Positions 25,290 through 37,400 of a DNA stretch of 64,000 bases are shown here, in pieces. Under the pieces are notes generated by a model that did no database searches, was not told the origin of the DNA, and saw nothing but the letters and a program-made list of their open reading frames with translations. The DNA lies in the NCBI GenBank assembly GCA_032622095.1, contig CP136067.1:81620705-81684704 (forward strand), in the 5' to 3' direction. This stretch comes from Siphonodentalium dalli (taxonomy: Eukaryota; Mollusca; Scaphopoda; Gadilida; Siphonodentaliidae). The number at the start of each line of letters is the position of its first letter. The first letter of the stretch is position 1. A program made the translations under genes and the position numbers.

Positions 25290-26340
25290 ATTCTAATGCT
25301 CTTCGAACTTAAAAATGTTATTTAGACAAACAAATGGCTCGTAATTATCAACGAAATGTGCGGCCATAGAAAACACTCAGCTAATTCACGACTTTTTATT
25401 TTAAATTTAATGCGCTAGATAAAATATAGTCCCTCAATTACCATCGCTCTTATCGTTAAAAATACTGATAGACATGAAAAATTGCCACCTCAAATAGAAA
25501 TAAATATGCACAACAATTAGTTTCTGCATGTACCTGGTGTCTTTTTCAGATGCTTACCACTTACAAATTGCGGTTTTGATTTTACCGCGATCTTGAAGTT
25601 GAATTGAAACAATGGGAAATTGTTTACTCAATGCGATGTATTTCACGCCGTGTCTGTCGCGGTTGCATGTCAAATGATATCGAGACACTGACATTGGTGG
25701 GGTATAACGTTGTGGTGTTTTGTTTTTTCTGAAAGTACATGTATACAGGGTGAATGTACTGACTGTCAATTTTCAACAAAAGCCACATCGCTGGTTTGTT
25801 TATATAGCAACGAGCTAGTAACGGAAGTCAGTGCCAAGGGCGTCAACTCTATAATCTACTCCGTAACGTCGCCGGTATGTACTGCGTAAGGGTGACGTCA
25901 TGGAGTGAAATGGTAGGGTGACACCAACGTACGTACCTACGAATCTGACTGATCGCCATACTGTTGCGCGAGCGCATTTATATAGCAACGAGCTAGTAAC
26001 GGAAGTCAGTGCCACGGGCGTCAACTCTATAATCTACTCCGTAACGTCGCCGGCATGTACTGCGTAAGGGTGACGTCATGGAGTGAAATCGGTAGGGTGA
26101 CACCAACGTACGTACCTACGAATCTGACTGATCGCCATACTGTTGCGCGAGCGCACGTAATAAATAGCGTTAATAAAAACACAAGAATAATTTGCTCCGT
26201 GTTCGTGTTATCTGGTACATGATAAAATGAAATTCCGAATACATTTATGACATCATACCATATATCGTTTCGTATAGATATGAGAAATCTACATGATTCC
26301 GCAAGATGCTCTGCTAGATCTGACATAATCACTCACATAT

Positions 26341-26897
26341 ATTGCATTGGGTAAGTTTCTTATCTGATCAACATATATGTTGCACAACAAGCACATATTT
26401 ACGTTTATCGCGTGCTGATGTTGCTGCTGTTTTAGAGCGATGCTATTGTTTTTGCTGCTGTTGTTGTCGAGCGATGCTGTTTTTGTTTTTTTTATAGTTA
26501 TTAGGGTGGTGGTTATGCTATGCTTTATTTCTCTATATTATATGTTACGAAAAGATGTGTGAGGTATATATACAAGGTGCATGATAATTGAGTGCAATAT
26601 TATACATATATACAGTGGTGTTGATAGAACCAGTTGATATCGTTATACACGTGGGCCCTGGAGATAATATTGTTGCATATATCAAAGTGATTAACTGTAT
26701 GATACCTATATTACAGTATTGAAATTTCATAAGCTGCTTTGGAATTCATGAATAATGATAGGCAGGGGTTACAAACAAACTATGTCGATCGATACATCTG
26801 TATACCGATACTCAAGACGATCATTTTAATCCAGTCGTTGCAACGTGGCAGGATATTACCTAATATGGTCGACCGTCACGCCATCCTCAGCAACGCA
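26341..26897. other. Unassigned upstream sequence
   Basis: Contains imperfect TGCTGCTGTT / GAGCGATGCT repeats at 26410-26480. No exon supported upstream of the saposin gene. Confidence 0.3.
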
Positions 26898-26907
26898 TTA
26901 TATAAAT
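26898..26907 (+). promoter_or_regulatory. TATA box of the saposin-like gene
   Basis: TTATATAAAT, about 55 bases before the chosen ATG. This would place initiation near 26930 with a short leader. Confidence 0.5.
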
Positions 26908-26956
26908 CTCTATGCGGGTTTGTGCGCCCACAATATACACATTGAAATCAAGCAAG

Positions 26957-27670
26957 ATGAGTCGAGGAACCATACTTGGAACATTCGTTCTCCTTAATTT
27001 TGTGCTGTCATGCGAGGCCGGATTTCTACGCCGAATCCACGACGATCATTCAGTAAAAGGTAGGCATCATGGGCTTGGTCTGCAGCTGTTATCGAAATTG
27101 TTCCAGTCGACTGATTGCGATTGGTGCGACATAGTCATGACTAAGGTTACCACCCACTTCGAAAATAAGACCGTGCAACATGACGTCATTACAGATTTGA
27201 AGAGTATTTGCGCTGATGTACACAGTGCACTGAAACTGGTTTGCACTGTAGCCATCGACCAATTCGGGCACGAGATCGTAGATTACATCTTGACAACGCT
27301 GCACGCAGACACGTCGTGTGTCCTTGCCGGACTATGTCCAGAACCCAGCATGTCGACTTTTGGAACTCAATCTTGTTTCCTAACAACCGTGCGCCGCTTC
27401 ATGTCTCCATACCATCAGGCCGACGATTCATGCGAGAAATGTCATTTCGTGCTCGACGAATTTATCACCAACATGGAGGAGAAGACGGAAGCTGAGATCA
27501 AATTGGCGATTGAGAGAGACGTCTGCAGCCGGTTCAGCTTTATAGCGCCTATGCACAGGCTTTGTTTAACCGTGGCCGATCCATTCGTTGCTCAAGCATT
27601 TGACATCATGAAAAACGAACTCGACCCAACAACTCTCTGCATCCAAATCAACATGTGCGTCACTCCTTAA
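26957..27670 (+). CDS. Secreted protein with two saposin-B domains
   Basis: 237 residues, one exon as it stands. The ATG at 26957 was chosen over an in-frame ATG 45 bases upstream because it opens a good signal peptide (MSRGTILGTFVLLNFVLSCE, cleavage near A21/G22). Two saposin-B modules follow, each with six cysteines in the usual C-x2-C...C...C...C...C order: Cys54, 57, 85, 96, 121, 127 and Cys159, 162, 190, 203, 228, 234. One extra Cys140 lies in the linker. Saposin-like proteins bind or perturb lipids; this one could be a lysosomal activator or a secreted defence protein, but substrate and site cannot be read from the sequence. It ends a few residues after the last cysteine, as such small members often do. 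A GTAGGC at the end of the leader could be a splice donor, but the frame continues cleanly. No close AATAAA was found. Confidence 0.85.
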   Translation: MSRGTILGTFVLLNFVLSCEAGFLRRIHDDHSVKGRHHGLGLQLLSKLFQSTDCDWCDIVMTKVTTHFENKTVQHDVITDLKSICADVHSALKLVCTVAIDQFGHEIVDYILTTLHADTSCVLAGLCPEPSMSTFGTQSCFLTTVRRFMSPYHQADDSCEKCHFVLDEFITNMEEKTEAEIKLAIERDVCSRFSFIAPMHRLCLTVADPFVAQAFDIMKNELDPTTLCIQINMCVTP

Positions 27671-27813
27671 TAGAGGGTTAAGATAACTTCAAACTTGGGT
27701 TGCTATGGAGCATATTCTTGGCGCGACAACACCTTGTGATATATCTGCGCAAACTGTGCTGGACGTTTGTAGCTAGCTGTCACTAACTCGCGACCATATT
27801 GGATCCACCAGGC

Positions 27814-27953
27814 CCGGTTCCGTGATTTTAGTGCTACAGGTCAAAGTTCTGAAGTAGCATTCCATGTATGGAAGCCATGAATTATTCATGACTTCCATAT
27901 ATGGAAATGCTACGCCATAACTTTGACCTGTGGCACTAAAACTACGGAACCGG
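27814..27953. repeat. Foldback MITE
   Basis: Inverted arms of about 65 bases (CCGGTTCCGTGATTTTAGTG... and complement) meet around CATGAATTATTCATG. It starts 144 bases after the saposin stop codon and so probably lies in its 3' UTR or just beyond. Confidence 0.7.
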
Positions 27954-28089
27954 AGCTGGATGAATATCTGAAACCACGGACCGGAGCTGTATGAATCCAA
28001 CGTATATACGCCGTACACCGTACACGTCAAATGACCATCTTAACCCTTTATTGGCGGGAGCTGCGCTGGTGCAGCAGTAAATGTCATGT

Positions 28090-28244
28090 GCCAGTGCATT
28101 CTCGTATATATGCGAGTCTCCATAGGGAGCTTCGCATATATATAAGAGAATGCATTGGCTTACAAGGTGAAGGAAAAACAATCTTATATAATTACCCGAG
28201 GTTCCTTATGGGAGACTCGCATATATATAAGAGAATGCATTGGC
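28090..28244. repeat. CCAGTGCATTCTC hairpin with a duplicated arm
   Basis: The left arm at 28091-28120 pairs with the right arm at 28133-28159. A second right-arm copy (GAGACTCGCATATATATAAG then GAATGCATTGGC) is at 28211-28244. Confidence 0.6.
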
Positions 28245-28292
28245 ACACTGTTTTCGCAAAATTCCAGAAAGCTCCCAGTCATGGAAGTTTAA

Positions 28293-28662
28293 AGGTACAC
28301 AATCCGATTCGATGGTCCCCATATCATCAGATTCCAACAACAACAACATTTCTTGAAATACCGTTTCAGTTATCAGAATCGATTAATTGACAAAAAATAA
28401 TTCTAACGGCTCTCAACTATAGTATAAAATTTCCCCAAAAAGTGTTATATATATCAACATTTTGTTCAACGCGATTTGGCATCGAAACTATGTCGGTCGG
28501 CTCGTGGAATATATGCTAGGCCGCCAAATATTCAAGATTTCAAAAAGCATATCTGATAACTCTGAGCTTTGATGGGTGGGTTCCTCGATTCGAGTCAAAT
28601 ATTTTTTACACCCGAAGCCAAAGAAATAGTAATTCAGGAGCGTTAATTCGGATTATGTATCT
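28293..28662. mobile_element. 370-bp TTAA-flanked MITE
   Basis: Ends AGGTACACAATCCGA and TCGGATTATGTATCT are imperfect inverted copies, each flanked by TTAA (28289-28292 and 28663-28666). TTAA duplication is typical of piggyBac and Kolobok elements. Parts of the right half resemble the right half of the element at 49362-49913. No ORF. Confidence 0.6.
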
Positions 28663-28841
28663 TTAAGTTTCTGAATTATATATCAAAGTAGGTTCGACAA
28701 GACGGCGTCTGCTGATCACGTGTTGCACGAACCAGCCAACCGGCGGTAAATAATAACAACCCAGGCTTGATGTTAGAAGTTATATAGAATCTAAACATGT
28801 CTAAACGTAAATGGACACTCGCTTTCCTCTACAACTCACGG

Positions 28842-29066
28842 TGGTGCGGAAAGGGTGGAAATCCGTAATATATCCATGGTGCAACCTCGTGGCTTTTTGT
28901 ATTTAATACCACCTCGGTTAAATCAACCCAGTTTGCAAACTGAAATGCAGAGTTCTGTCCCCTGGCTATTCGCTTGTCTGACCAGCGTATAACGAGGGGA
29001 CATGCCTGTACCTTGCAGTTTGTACAAGCTGAAGCTGGGTCTATATCAAATGGGTGTATCTTTCTA
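28842..29066 (-). CDS. Possible internal coding exon (unrecognised)
   Basis: An open minus-strand frame of about 75 residues containing CTNCKVQACP and ending before an in-frame stop. It could be bounded by an acceptor-like GCTGTTGTTTAG (about 29067-29078) and a donor-like GTGAGT at its end. It has no ATG start and no recognised domain. Listed only because both borders resemble splice sites; chance is equally likely. Confidence 0.15.
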
Positions 29067-29071
29067 AACAA

Positions 29072-30082
29072 CAGCGTACTCCTTCACTGATTTCAATAGT
29101 TTTTGTCCCAGTGAATGTGAACTGGACCAGGGACGTCTGGCACAAATTGACAGATTTCGCATAATGAAATACTACTGATAAGAATTACGCATAGCATATA
29201 GTAGTCTTAACTGTTTTCGGACGGTCCAAAAACCATTTCGCAGCTATAGTATTGACGACATCGAGCTTGTGCCGATCACACTGCTTGCCATATATTGATA
29301 TAGTTCTGTTTGTCGTGATTATTTTGTACTTAGTTCTGTTGCTATCAGGTCATAGTCAGTGGCAGACTCGACGATTGCACGCAAAGCTCGTTTATCGACA
29401 CCTTATACTCGTAACTACGGATATGAGCAAACGACAACCGATAGAAACAACACAAATTCTAGTGACGTAGCACCACATTAAAAATTCTTATTAGTAGTAG
29501 TTCATTGTGCGAAAGGTGTCCATTAAGCCTATGACAATATAACTAAGCGATATGTGCATCTGGTTTGCAGCTTGTATATAAGGTAAATCGCCGTAAATGA
29601 CAGTACTATATGGATCCAAATAAGCATATCCGTATGCATATTCATTTTTTTTTATTTGCCACCCTGTATGGGGCTTATTTTGGGACCGTGCGTACATTTT
29701 TAAATTGGGCTTGCATGGCTATATGTAGGCCTACCAGAATTACTTGAGACATAACTCAGGTCAAGCAAAAAGGTGCAAACACGTTGCTGGAAATCTATTT
29801 GGTAACTCATATATATGACAAAATAACTTGTTCTGAATCTAATTCCAAACTCCCAGTTGAGATCATAGAGGCCCTACACTTAATTTTGTAACATTTGAGT
29901 TTGAGAAATATATATGAGTGTTTGTATAGTGTAAAAGACTGACTTGTTTCCATGTTGAAAGTTGCCATCATGTAATGTACGTCAATTTCGAATTTTGCCA
30001 GTATATTACGAGAAAACCATAGTCAGAAATTGTAACGGCCTCAAGATCATATTATTAGGCATATATATAATATATTGGAGCT
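29072..30082. other. Unassigned non-coding sequence
   Basis: No gene, repeat or RNA recognised. Confidence 0.3.
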
Positions 30083-30086
30083 TTAA

Positions 30087-30668
30087 AGGGGTACTGTACG
30101 CCAAATGTTGTTGTTGGTTTCTATAGTCTCCGAGTCGGAGAATAAGGTAACAATTTGTCCATTATTTGAAAGTATGTTGAGTACGAAGTCATGTTACGGA
30201 TGACAAATTTACCGGAATGCAAAAATACAAATTGTCGTTGTCGAGTAATTTTTGTAAAGTTTTCAACCAAATGAATCAAATAAAAGTTTTATTATATGCA
30301 TACTAGTCCCATATAATCATTTACGTTATTGTATCATCGCTAGTCAGTGAGTGGCTTGAGTGTTCTCCCCGTATCATCATAATATTTTAAGCGATCGTGT
30401 GTGCGATCGGTTTAAAATCCAGTATCCCTCAATTACTGTTTTTGATTACGGTAATTCGTAATTTAATTGACGCCATTTTATGGCTCCAGTCATAAATTCA
30501 ATTTATATCAAATTATTAACTTTTAAATTATTAAATTTTAAGATAGCCTATTAACCTGAGCGTTTACAGAATACATCTTCGACTCAAATTACTTATGTTT
30601 CTATATATTATCGATATTAGATCGTTGTTGTCACCGGAAATTTAATGAAAATGGCGTACAGTACCCCT
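30087..30668. mobile_element. 582-bp TTAA MITE (AGGGGTACTGTACGCC), intact copy
   Basis: Ends AGGGGTACTGTACGCCA and the complement, with TTAA at 30083-30086 and 30669-30672. No ORF. It is the uninterrupted reference for the inverted copy at 51928-56135, which has been split by two later insertions. TTAA targeting suggests piggyBac or Kolobok; the parent was not seen. Confidence 0.85.
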
Positions 30669-30672
30669 TTAA

Positions 30673-31250
30673 TGTAGTGATTGTAAAAATGTGTATATAG
30701 GTAACGGCTATATAGTTGATTATATGTAATTGTTTTTATATGTGTGTGTAGTGTGCGATTGGTGAGAAAGCATGTTAAAACATTTTTTTAATCGGACGTG
30801 CCAAACTAAAGTTATGATAATTGTGAAATATTTACACACCATACGTCACGTCACGTACGATATGCGTTCACAACGGGTGCATAAGTTCCAACGACCATTG
30901 CATTGATACACCAATAACCACACACCCATGCATTGCCAAAAGAAGGGACTAATGGACATGTCACTGTCCTCTTTGTTATTATTATCTCAATACAAAAATT
31001 CAAAGCAAATAATTTATCTGATCAGTCTGATATGTATATATACATGCATAATTATCCAAGTTAACGATGGAAGCCCCCCAACCCCTACCCAATAGATATT
31101 TATAATCGTCCCTGGCACAAAATTAGTCGTAACCCTAAAAGTATACAGGTTTAACTAAGTCGTATATGCACTTTTAGTGTTATGACCAATTTTGTGTCAG
31201 TGACGGTGAGTGACCTGTTGATCGTCTCCACATTATTTGTACATTGTATA
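30673..31250. other. Unassigned non-coding sequence
   Basis: No gene or clear repeat recognised. It contains a short imperfect inverted repeat around 31130-31200. Confidence 0.3.
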
Positions 31251-31252
31251 TG

Positions 31253-31387
31253 CAGTAATGCCCTAAGTAATCGACTCGGGGAGAGCTTTCCGATGAATGG
31301 CAACAAGCCATATTTCCGACTAAATCCTGAAAAGTTACCCATAATTCTGTTGTGGTTATTGAGTCGATTACTTATAGGGCATTACTG
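31253..31387. mobile_element. CAGTAATGCCCTA MITE, copy 2 (internally shortened)
   Basis: Same ends and body as 12034-12198, but the left arm lacks about 30 bases after AATCGACTC and the middle part is inverted relative to copy 1. Flanks are less clearly TA than in copy 1. Confidence 0.7.
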
Positions 31388-32520
31388 TACATTGATTTCG
31401 AGTCGGCCAGGTGAATAGTTATATATTTTGTTCTAGATTACGTTTCGATTGTTGAGGTCGGTAGGGTAAATGTGTTAATATGTGTTAATATGTGTTAAAC
31501 ACCCGACGATCGTGATCGGCCTCACGTTGTTTTCTGGTATAGCATGATCAATTATTTTGTCCTCTTTGTATTTGCATGATTAATGCTCGGATCACGGTGA
31601 ACGATCAGTTTACATCTTACAACAGCGTCATCTCTTTGTAGAATATTTGTATTTGTGCACTTAATAGTTTCAAAATTAAAATTATTGCAAACATTACTTG
31701 CAGAGTATTTTATATTGGCCCGCGTTAGGGGGTGCATACCCTATACGATTGATGAAGTACACTGTCAAGCATTAACTCGCGTAGACAGCGTTGCTAACAA
31801 ATTATGGAATAAAATTTGTGAGTTTGGAACAAGCTAACACCAGAATAAGTAATTGTTTATGTGACATCCCACTCCATTTTGGGCAGATAGGAGCCAATGT
31901 ATATTAAGTCCCTCTAAACCGTACGCCAACATGCTTGCACATTCATAGTACAACAGACATTCTGCATACGTATACTATATGCGCGCTGACATTTGTTGGA
32001 AATTTGTAAAATATACCCCACGAAATGCCCAAACGAAAACACAGGTATCTGGAGCAAAATGACCCCACTCCCAAAAGTACACAACTGTTATGTAATTTTG
32101 CGAATAGGGTCATTTCGTTCCAGGTACCAGAATGAGAATTAATGTCATACAGTATAGCAATTTCGACAATGCGTGACGTTAACTCATCGCCCAAAGTGCT
32201 GGAATTTGTGGAAAGGTGAGTAATACCTGGGAAAATCGCGTTTCGTTTTTCACACTCTGATGGAAAATCACAATTCTGCCTGTCACGATCAATCGGAATC
32301 ACCGAACGTCGACGATATTGGTATTAGTAATTAACTATGTACATATCGAGCGTGATGTCTCGGAAATTATCGGTCACACGGCAGTGACGAAATTGCAGAA
32401 CACCAATACAAGATCAGTTAGAGAACGCTCGATCGGAGTGCCCCCCCCCCCCCCCCGGTGACTCAGCACGATCACAGAATCAACGACGTCAAACAACATC
32501 TGGACCATCCTGTTCCAATC
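31388..32520. other. Unassigned non-coding sequence
   Basis: No gene supported. A C16 run is at 32441-32456 and TGTGTTAATA is repeated three times near 31470-31497. Confidence 0.3.
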
Positions 32521-32524
32521 ACAG

Positions 32525-32760
32525 AACCTTCTAACTGGTACATCAAGCTTTCCAACTGTAGGAAATTTTCAACCTGATGACACCCCTAAGCCTTTAGGTT
32601 GGACAATTTATGATGGCTATTTCAGACCAAAGTTTTGAGGTTATAACCTTCCAACGGGTACCTCAAGCTTTCCAACTGTAGGAAACTTTCAACCTGACAC
32701 CCCTAAGCCTTAAGGTTGGAAAATTTATAACTGATGGCCATTTCAGACCAAACTTTATAT
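32525..32760. repeat. Two tandem 115-bp GTTGGAAA-type units
   Basis: Each unit runs from TTCYAACKGGTACMTCAAGC through ACTGTAGGAAAYTTTCAACC and CCTAAGCC to TTTCAGACCAAA. Duplication copy B (56148 onward) keeps only the second unit. Related single units occur near 11.5 kb. Confidence 0.7.
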
Positions 32761-34450
32761 TTTGACCAAAAGTAGGAAATTATACAACTGTATGACTCCG
32801 ATGTTGACACCACATATATGCCTTCTGTTTAGTGTATAATGCAATGAATACGCATTGAACTACCAAAGCGAGACCCACCCTGAAGATCTACACCCCCCCC
32901 CCCCCCCACCGCTGCCCAAATGTGACCCCCACTGTTTTAGCTGGTACGTACCCTGTACATTTCTTTTTAATATTTATCACTGATATACATCCAAGCTTAT
33001 TATATACATGTACTTAATATTTACGTATATAACGTCTGTAATAATTAAATTGTGTTTTCATTATTTCCACGTGGTCAAGATTGATTTATATGATGATGTC
33101 TACTATATATAGTTCTCTCCAACTACGTTATTTTAAACGCCATCTATATGGCGACCCCTAATCATATTTAGGGAAAACAATAAATTCGTTTTCGTCTTTT
33201 GATAAATATATAGTTTCACGATATAGTTCTTCCCCATTGTTTGAAATTGACAGCGGTGTCTGTTGGCATGCATGCACGTTTATTGATTTGGAAAAGACGT
33301 ACAATGTATATTGATTTTAAATTATAATAAATTTGAATTGTTGACTCTTATTCGACCTCTATTAATTTTCAGTTGACGTAGGGCTTATATTTATTCTAAA
33401 ATGACTTTGTTTAGTTGGAATTGATTCATTGACTGTTATCCGACCTATGTAATTTTCATTTGATGTCTAGTGGTTTTAAATGACTTATGTAAGTTAAAAT
33501 TGACTTATTGACTGTTCGATATCTATTATTTGTATTTGACTTCTATTAAGTTGGATTAGTTATTTATTTAATATTTGACGTATGATTAGACCAAATGGTC
33601 GAACATATGCATTATTCTGAGAAACTATAAGCTGTCAATCCTCATTTGAAAATTGACCCGATCAGATCAAATTAATCGGAAATTGTCCGAGTAGTAGCGC
33701 AAAATAGTCCGCCTGACAACTCCTACCCCATTAGCCGGAAGTAAATAAAAACATGTTTCTGCAATGAGCTGGGTATACCTTCCGCCAAATCCACTATAAA
33801 CAACTCCAACTTGTTGGAAATGTCATATGTTGAGTAATCTTGAATCACCTAGATATGATACAAGTTAGACTAGATTATGCCACGAAGCTCTACTCTGTCT
33901 AACGCCAGTAGAGATCACAATCGACCAGTTCAAAACATGAGAACTTTTTCAAGTTTGTGAAAGGGAACCTTATAAAGTCGAAAATAACGCAGGGAATACA
34001 TTTCTTTGTTAATACCTGTTGCTTAATAGTTTATTCATCAGTATGCGACGGTCCCAGCCCGAGATTACATGATTTAAAGGATTTATGGGCGATTTTATTT
34101 TATGCCACATTTCTCCAGGGTAATTAATTCAATGTTTTTGCTATAACGACTCACTAAAAAACATGAAATTTTGAGCTGGGACCGCCCCATACTTTGAATT
34201 AGATTATCGAGGAACAAATATAAACAAATAAATATATTCTCTGCCTTGTTTGTTCAATATCATAAAGTTCCCTGTCAGAAGGGGTCAGAACATCAAAAAG
34301 TTCCCATGTTTTGTACTGGTGGAATATGATCTCTACGGGCGTTAGCCAGACTCATGACATTATCTATAGTTAGACAAGAGAACGTGATTTCGTTTTCATG
34401 GAATTTCCTTTTTCAAACATATACAGACACTATAGTACGTGGTGACAGAG
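32629..34450. repeat. Segmental duplication copy A, left part
   Basis: Aligns in direct orientation with 56148-57745 at high identity. Copy A has about 205 bases (roughly 33012-33215) absent from copy B. No gene was recognised in this part. The alignment stops at the border of the inserted element at 34451 and resumes at 45298. Confidence 0.9.
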
Positions 34451-37400
34451 CGCGACCTGATTTCCATTCTGTCCTAAGTGAAATGCTGGTACGAAACGTC
34501 CGTATGGGTATCGTTGGAATCGGCATCAAATTCCGCGTCTAACGGTACCGGCCCCTAAGCGGTATCTGGTTTTTTCGCGGTGATATTAGCTATTCTTTTC
34601 TGTCCGTTCTGCATAAAAACACTATTTCTTAGAACCATTATGTCCTATAAATAAAACATAATTATAAAGCCAGTTATATCCTGTCATTTAAAAACAAAGA
34701 TGAATTCTATCTTGAGTTTCAGACACAACAGATAATTATTCAGATCGATGTTGTTCTATGTGCAGTTCGGCTTTACGAAATGTCACTTACTACAGGATGG
34801 AACTGAAATATTTTGCTAAATTCTCTCACATCGAACAGGTTGCAACTCAGGTTGCGATCTAACAGAGAAAAAATTTCCCGCGAAAAGAAACACAAGGAGA
34901 TATTGGTCGATCGACCTCTGCACCCCAGGACTCAACTTCACCCCACTAATTTTCTTTCTTAATGTCTCCTCTAATTTTTTTTCTGTTGTTAACAAGAACA
35001 AAAAGTGGCCACAGAGACTCCAGACAAGATGGCGTCCATCATGGCGTCCATTTTTTTTAATATGCACCAGGTCTCTTTGATCGCCGTTATCGTAAAGATT
35101 ATATCAAATGCGGTCTTGTTTTCTGCTCGATTTGTTATGCCAATATATAACCCTTACAAATTAGCCAAAAGTCCGACACCATAATCTAATATGGCGGCCA
35201 AGATGGCCGCCGAAATGTGAAAATATGCTATTTTTCTAACATTTCACCACATTTTGTTTGTCTCTATGGGAATATATTGGCATCTTGGCGTGAATTTATA
35301 CATTTATCGTGTAGAAGAATCATTGACGAACACAATGGGATCATAATATATATTAATTGTGGGATATTTTTGTCCAATATCACGTTTTCCCAAATGACGA
35401 TATAATAGGTCAAAGCCGAATCGACGCTAATAACGCGATGTAATGTTTCGAATCAATGAAAGTTATTGCTATCATAACAACACCCATGCATATATGTGCA
35501 GGAGATAATCGAGCTATGAATCCTCTTATACCTGAGTTGAGGAATATTAACCCAAATCCAAGATGGCGGTCAAAATGGCCACCAGAATTAGAAAAATTGC
35601 CGAAAATCGCTGATTTTAACATCAGTGAGCGTTATTGTCACGACAACTCCACACCTGCTTATTATTGTGAATTGGGAACACTTAGACGAAGAACTGTCAT
35701 TGTACCATATCCAAATAAAAGTTTCCAAAATGGCGCCAGAATGGCACCGAAATGCCCTCACATCATTGGATACTATTGTCGAGACAACTCCACCCATGCT
35801 TACAGTTGAGTTGGAAATACTGAGGTACAAGAAAAAATTTCCAAATCGAACACGGCGGCCAAAATGGCCACCGAAATTTTAAAACAGGCCTACATTCCTT
35901 AATTTCCTATACTTTCTTACGATGGGCGTTAATGTTTCGCGATTTCTACCCCCCATTACATGTTGAAATGGAATATTGATACGAAGTATTCATTTGAGTT
36001 TGGCAATTGATACTCACAGTCAAGATGGCGGCTAAATTGGCGGCCAGAAATTGAAAAGAAATCGATATTTTCACATACTAATTTCAACTTTTTGTCATAA
36101 TATCAATATGTGTGGACGAAACTGTACATAAACAATCTATTAGTTTAACTTAATATGTATCAAAATGCATAAAATGGCTCGTATCCTTCTGGAAAGTCGA
36201 AAACCCACCATTAATATCGCGATGTGTCATTTCGAAATCCATTCTCCACTTAGCACCGATAATGGCTGTAACCGTAGGTGCGCCGAATAGTAATATTAGA
36301 ACAATTACCTGATAACATATTCTGATTTGCCACATTACGTCCATAATTATCTGGACCAGCTTCCGTTTCTTTGTCTGGTAAATCTGGGTCGCTCACACCG
36401 ACAAAGTATTCAACACTTCCTGGGAGAAGGGTCCCTCTAATCATAACGTTTCAAACAATTCATTCTGCGGTGTCTAGCTTACGATTTTTAATATGCTAAA
36501 TATGGGATTTGTGCGTCATCTTGAACTAGAAAGGCATATGGTCGATGAGTATACAAGCTTGCATAATGTCATCTCAATGTATGTGTCTCATACCCCATGT
36601 GGATAACGACATGTACACCTGGCGAACCAATTAGCTAGTCACTTCTCAATAGATGGTTCGTCAACTCACAAACTTAACGAACGCATTGGCATATGTGGAC
36701 AACTTCGGCATTGTTTCGAAGTTTTCTAGCTGTCTCATTCCCTTGGATAGATGTATATCTGCTAAGGAGAAGACCATAATGTACCGACTACCCACACTTC
36801 TTGACCATGATCCTAAGGAAACTGTGTGATGTCCCGCAGTCGTCTCGTCGAATAGCTCCCAGCAGAGAAGAACAATACTCGCGGTGTTAGTTTGTGGACA
36901 TACGCCATGATAGTGGGAATGAAATAAATTGGCCATGGTAAAATGGTCGGAATGGTGATATTGCCAAGAAATCACTTGGTGTACCCAACGTATGTTGAAC
37001 TGAATGCAAGATCTCATCAACGTAACATTCCTCTGGATGTTCTTCGCGTTGAACATTTCACCCTTGTGTTGATGGCATTTGTACTTTCTTGAACCATACC
37101 GACCACCACCCAGTGTGTGCATGACATATCAACCAACTATGAAAGGCATCGTCTTTAAGACTACACACCAGTCTGGGTGGGGCTTAAATAGTAGTAGCCA
37201 GTGGTACACGCCTGGTCCAGTTGATTGTGAACGGCTTCCTAACGGATGGGAACAATCTTAGCATACACGGATAGCAAAGCCACACATGAGATCATGTCTG
37301 AATCTAAAACGTACCCAAAGATGGGCGGTGCAGTCATGGTCCAATTCCATTTCCACTATCATGACACATGCCCACAAACTAGCACCGTGCGTATTGTTAT

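Larger units (their letters stand above)
23691..26340. repeat. 1.3-kb local tandem duplication
   Basis: Unit 1 starts at 23691 and unit 2 at 24978 (offset 1287), both beginning AGAATGCACTCAGAGAGATG. Unit 2 also carries a second internal copy of about 180 bases (25797 onward repeated at 25977 onward). The word GTACGTACCTACGAATCTG, or a variant, occurs at four places (about 23630, 24620, 25930, 26110). Similar minus-strand frames at 24507-24836, 25815-26024 and 26027-26332 are products of the duplication and have no recognisable domain. Confidence 0.8.

Noticed and set aside
24507-26332. Repeated minus-strand frames starting MIMSDLAEHL
   Set aside because: Similarity between them follows from the tandem DNA duplication; composition and lack of motifs argue against a protein.
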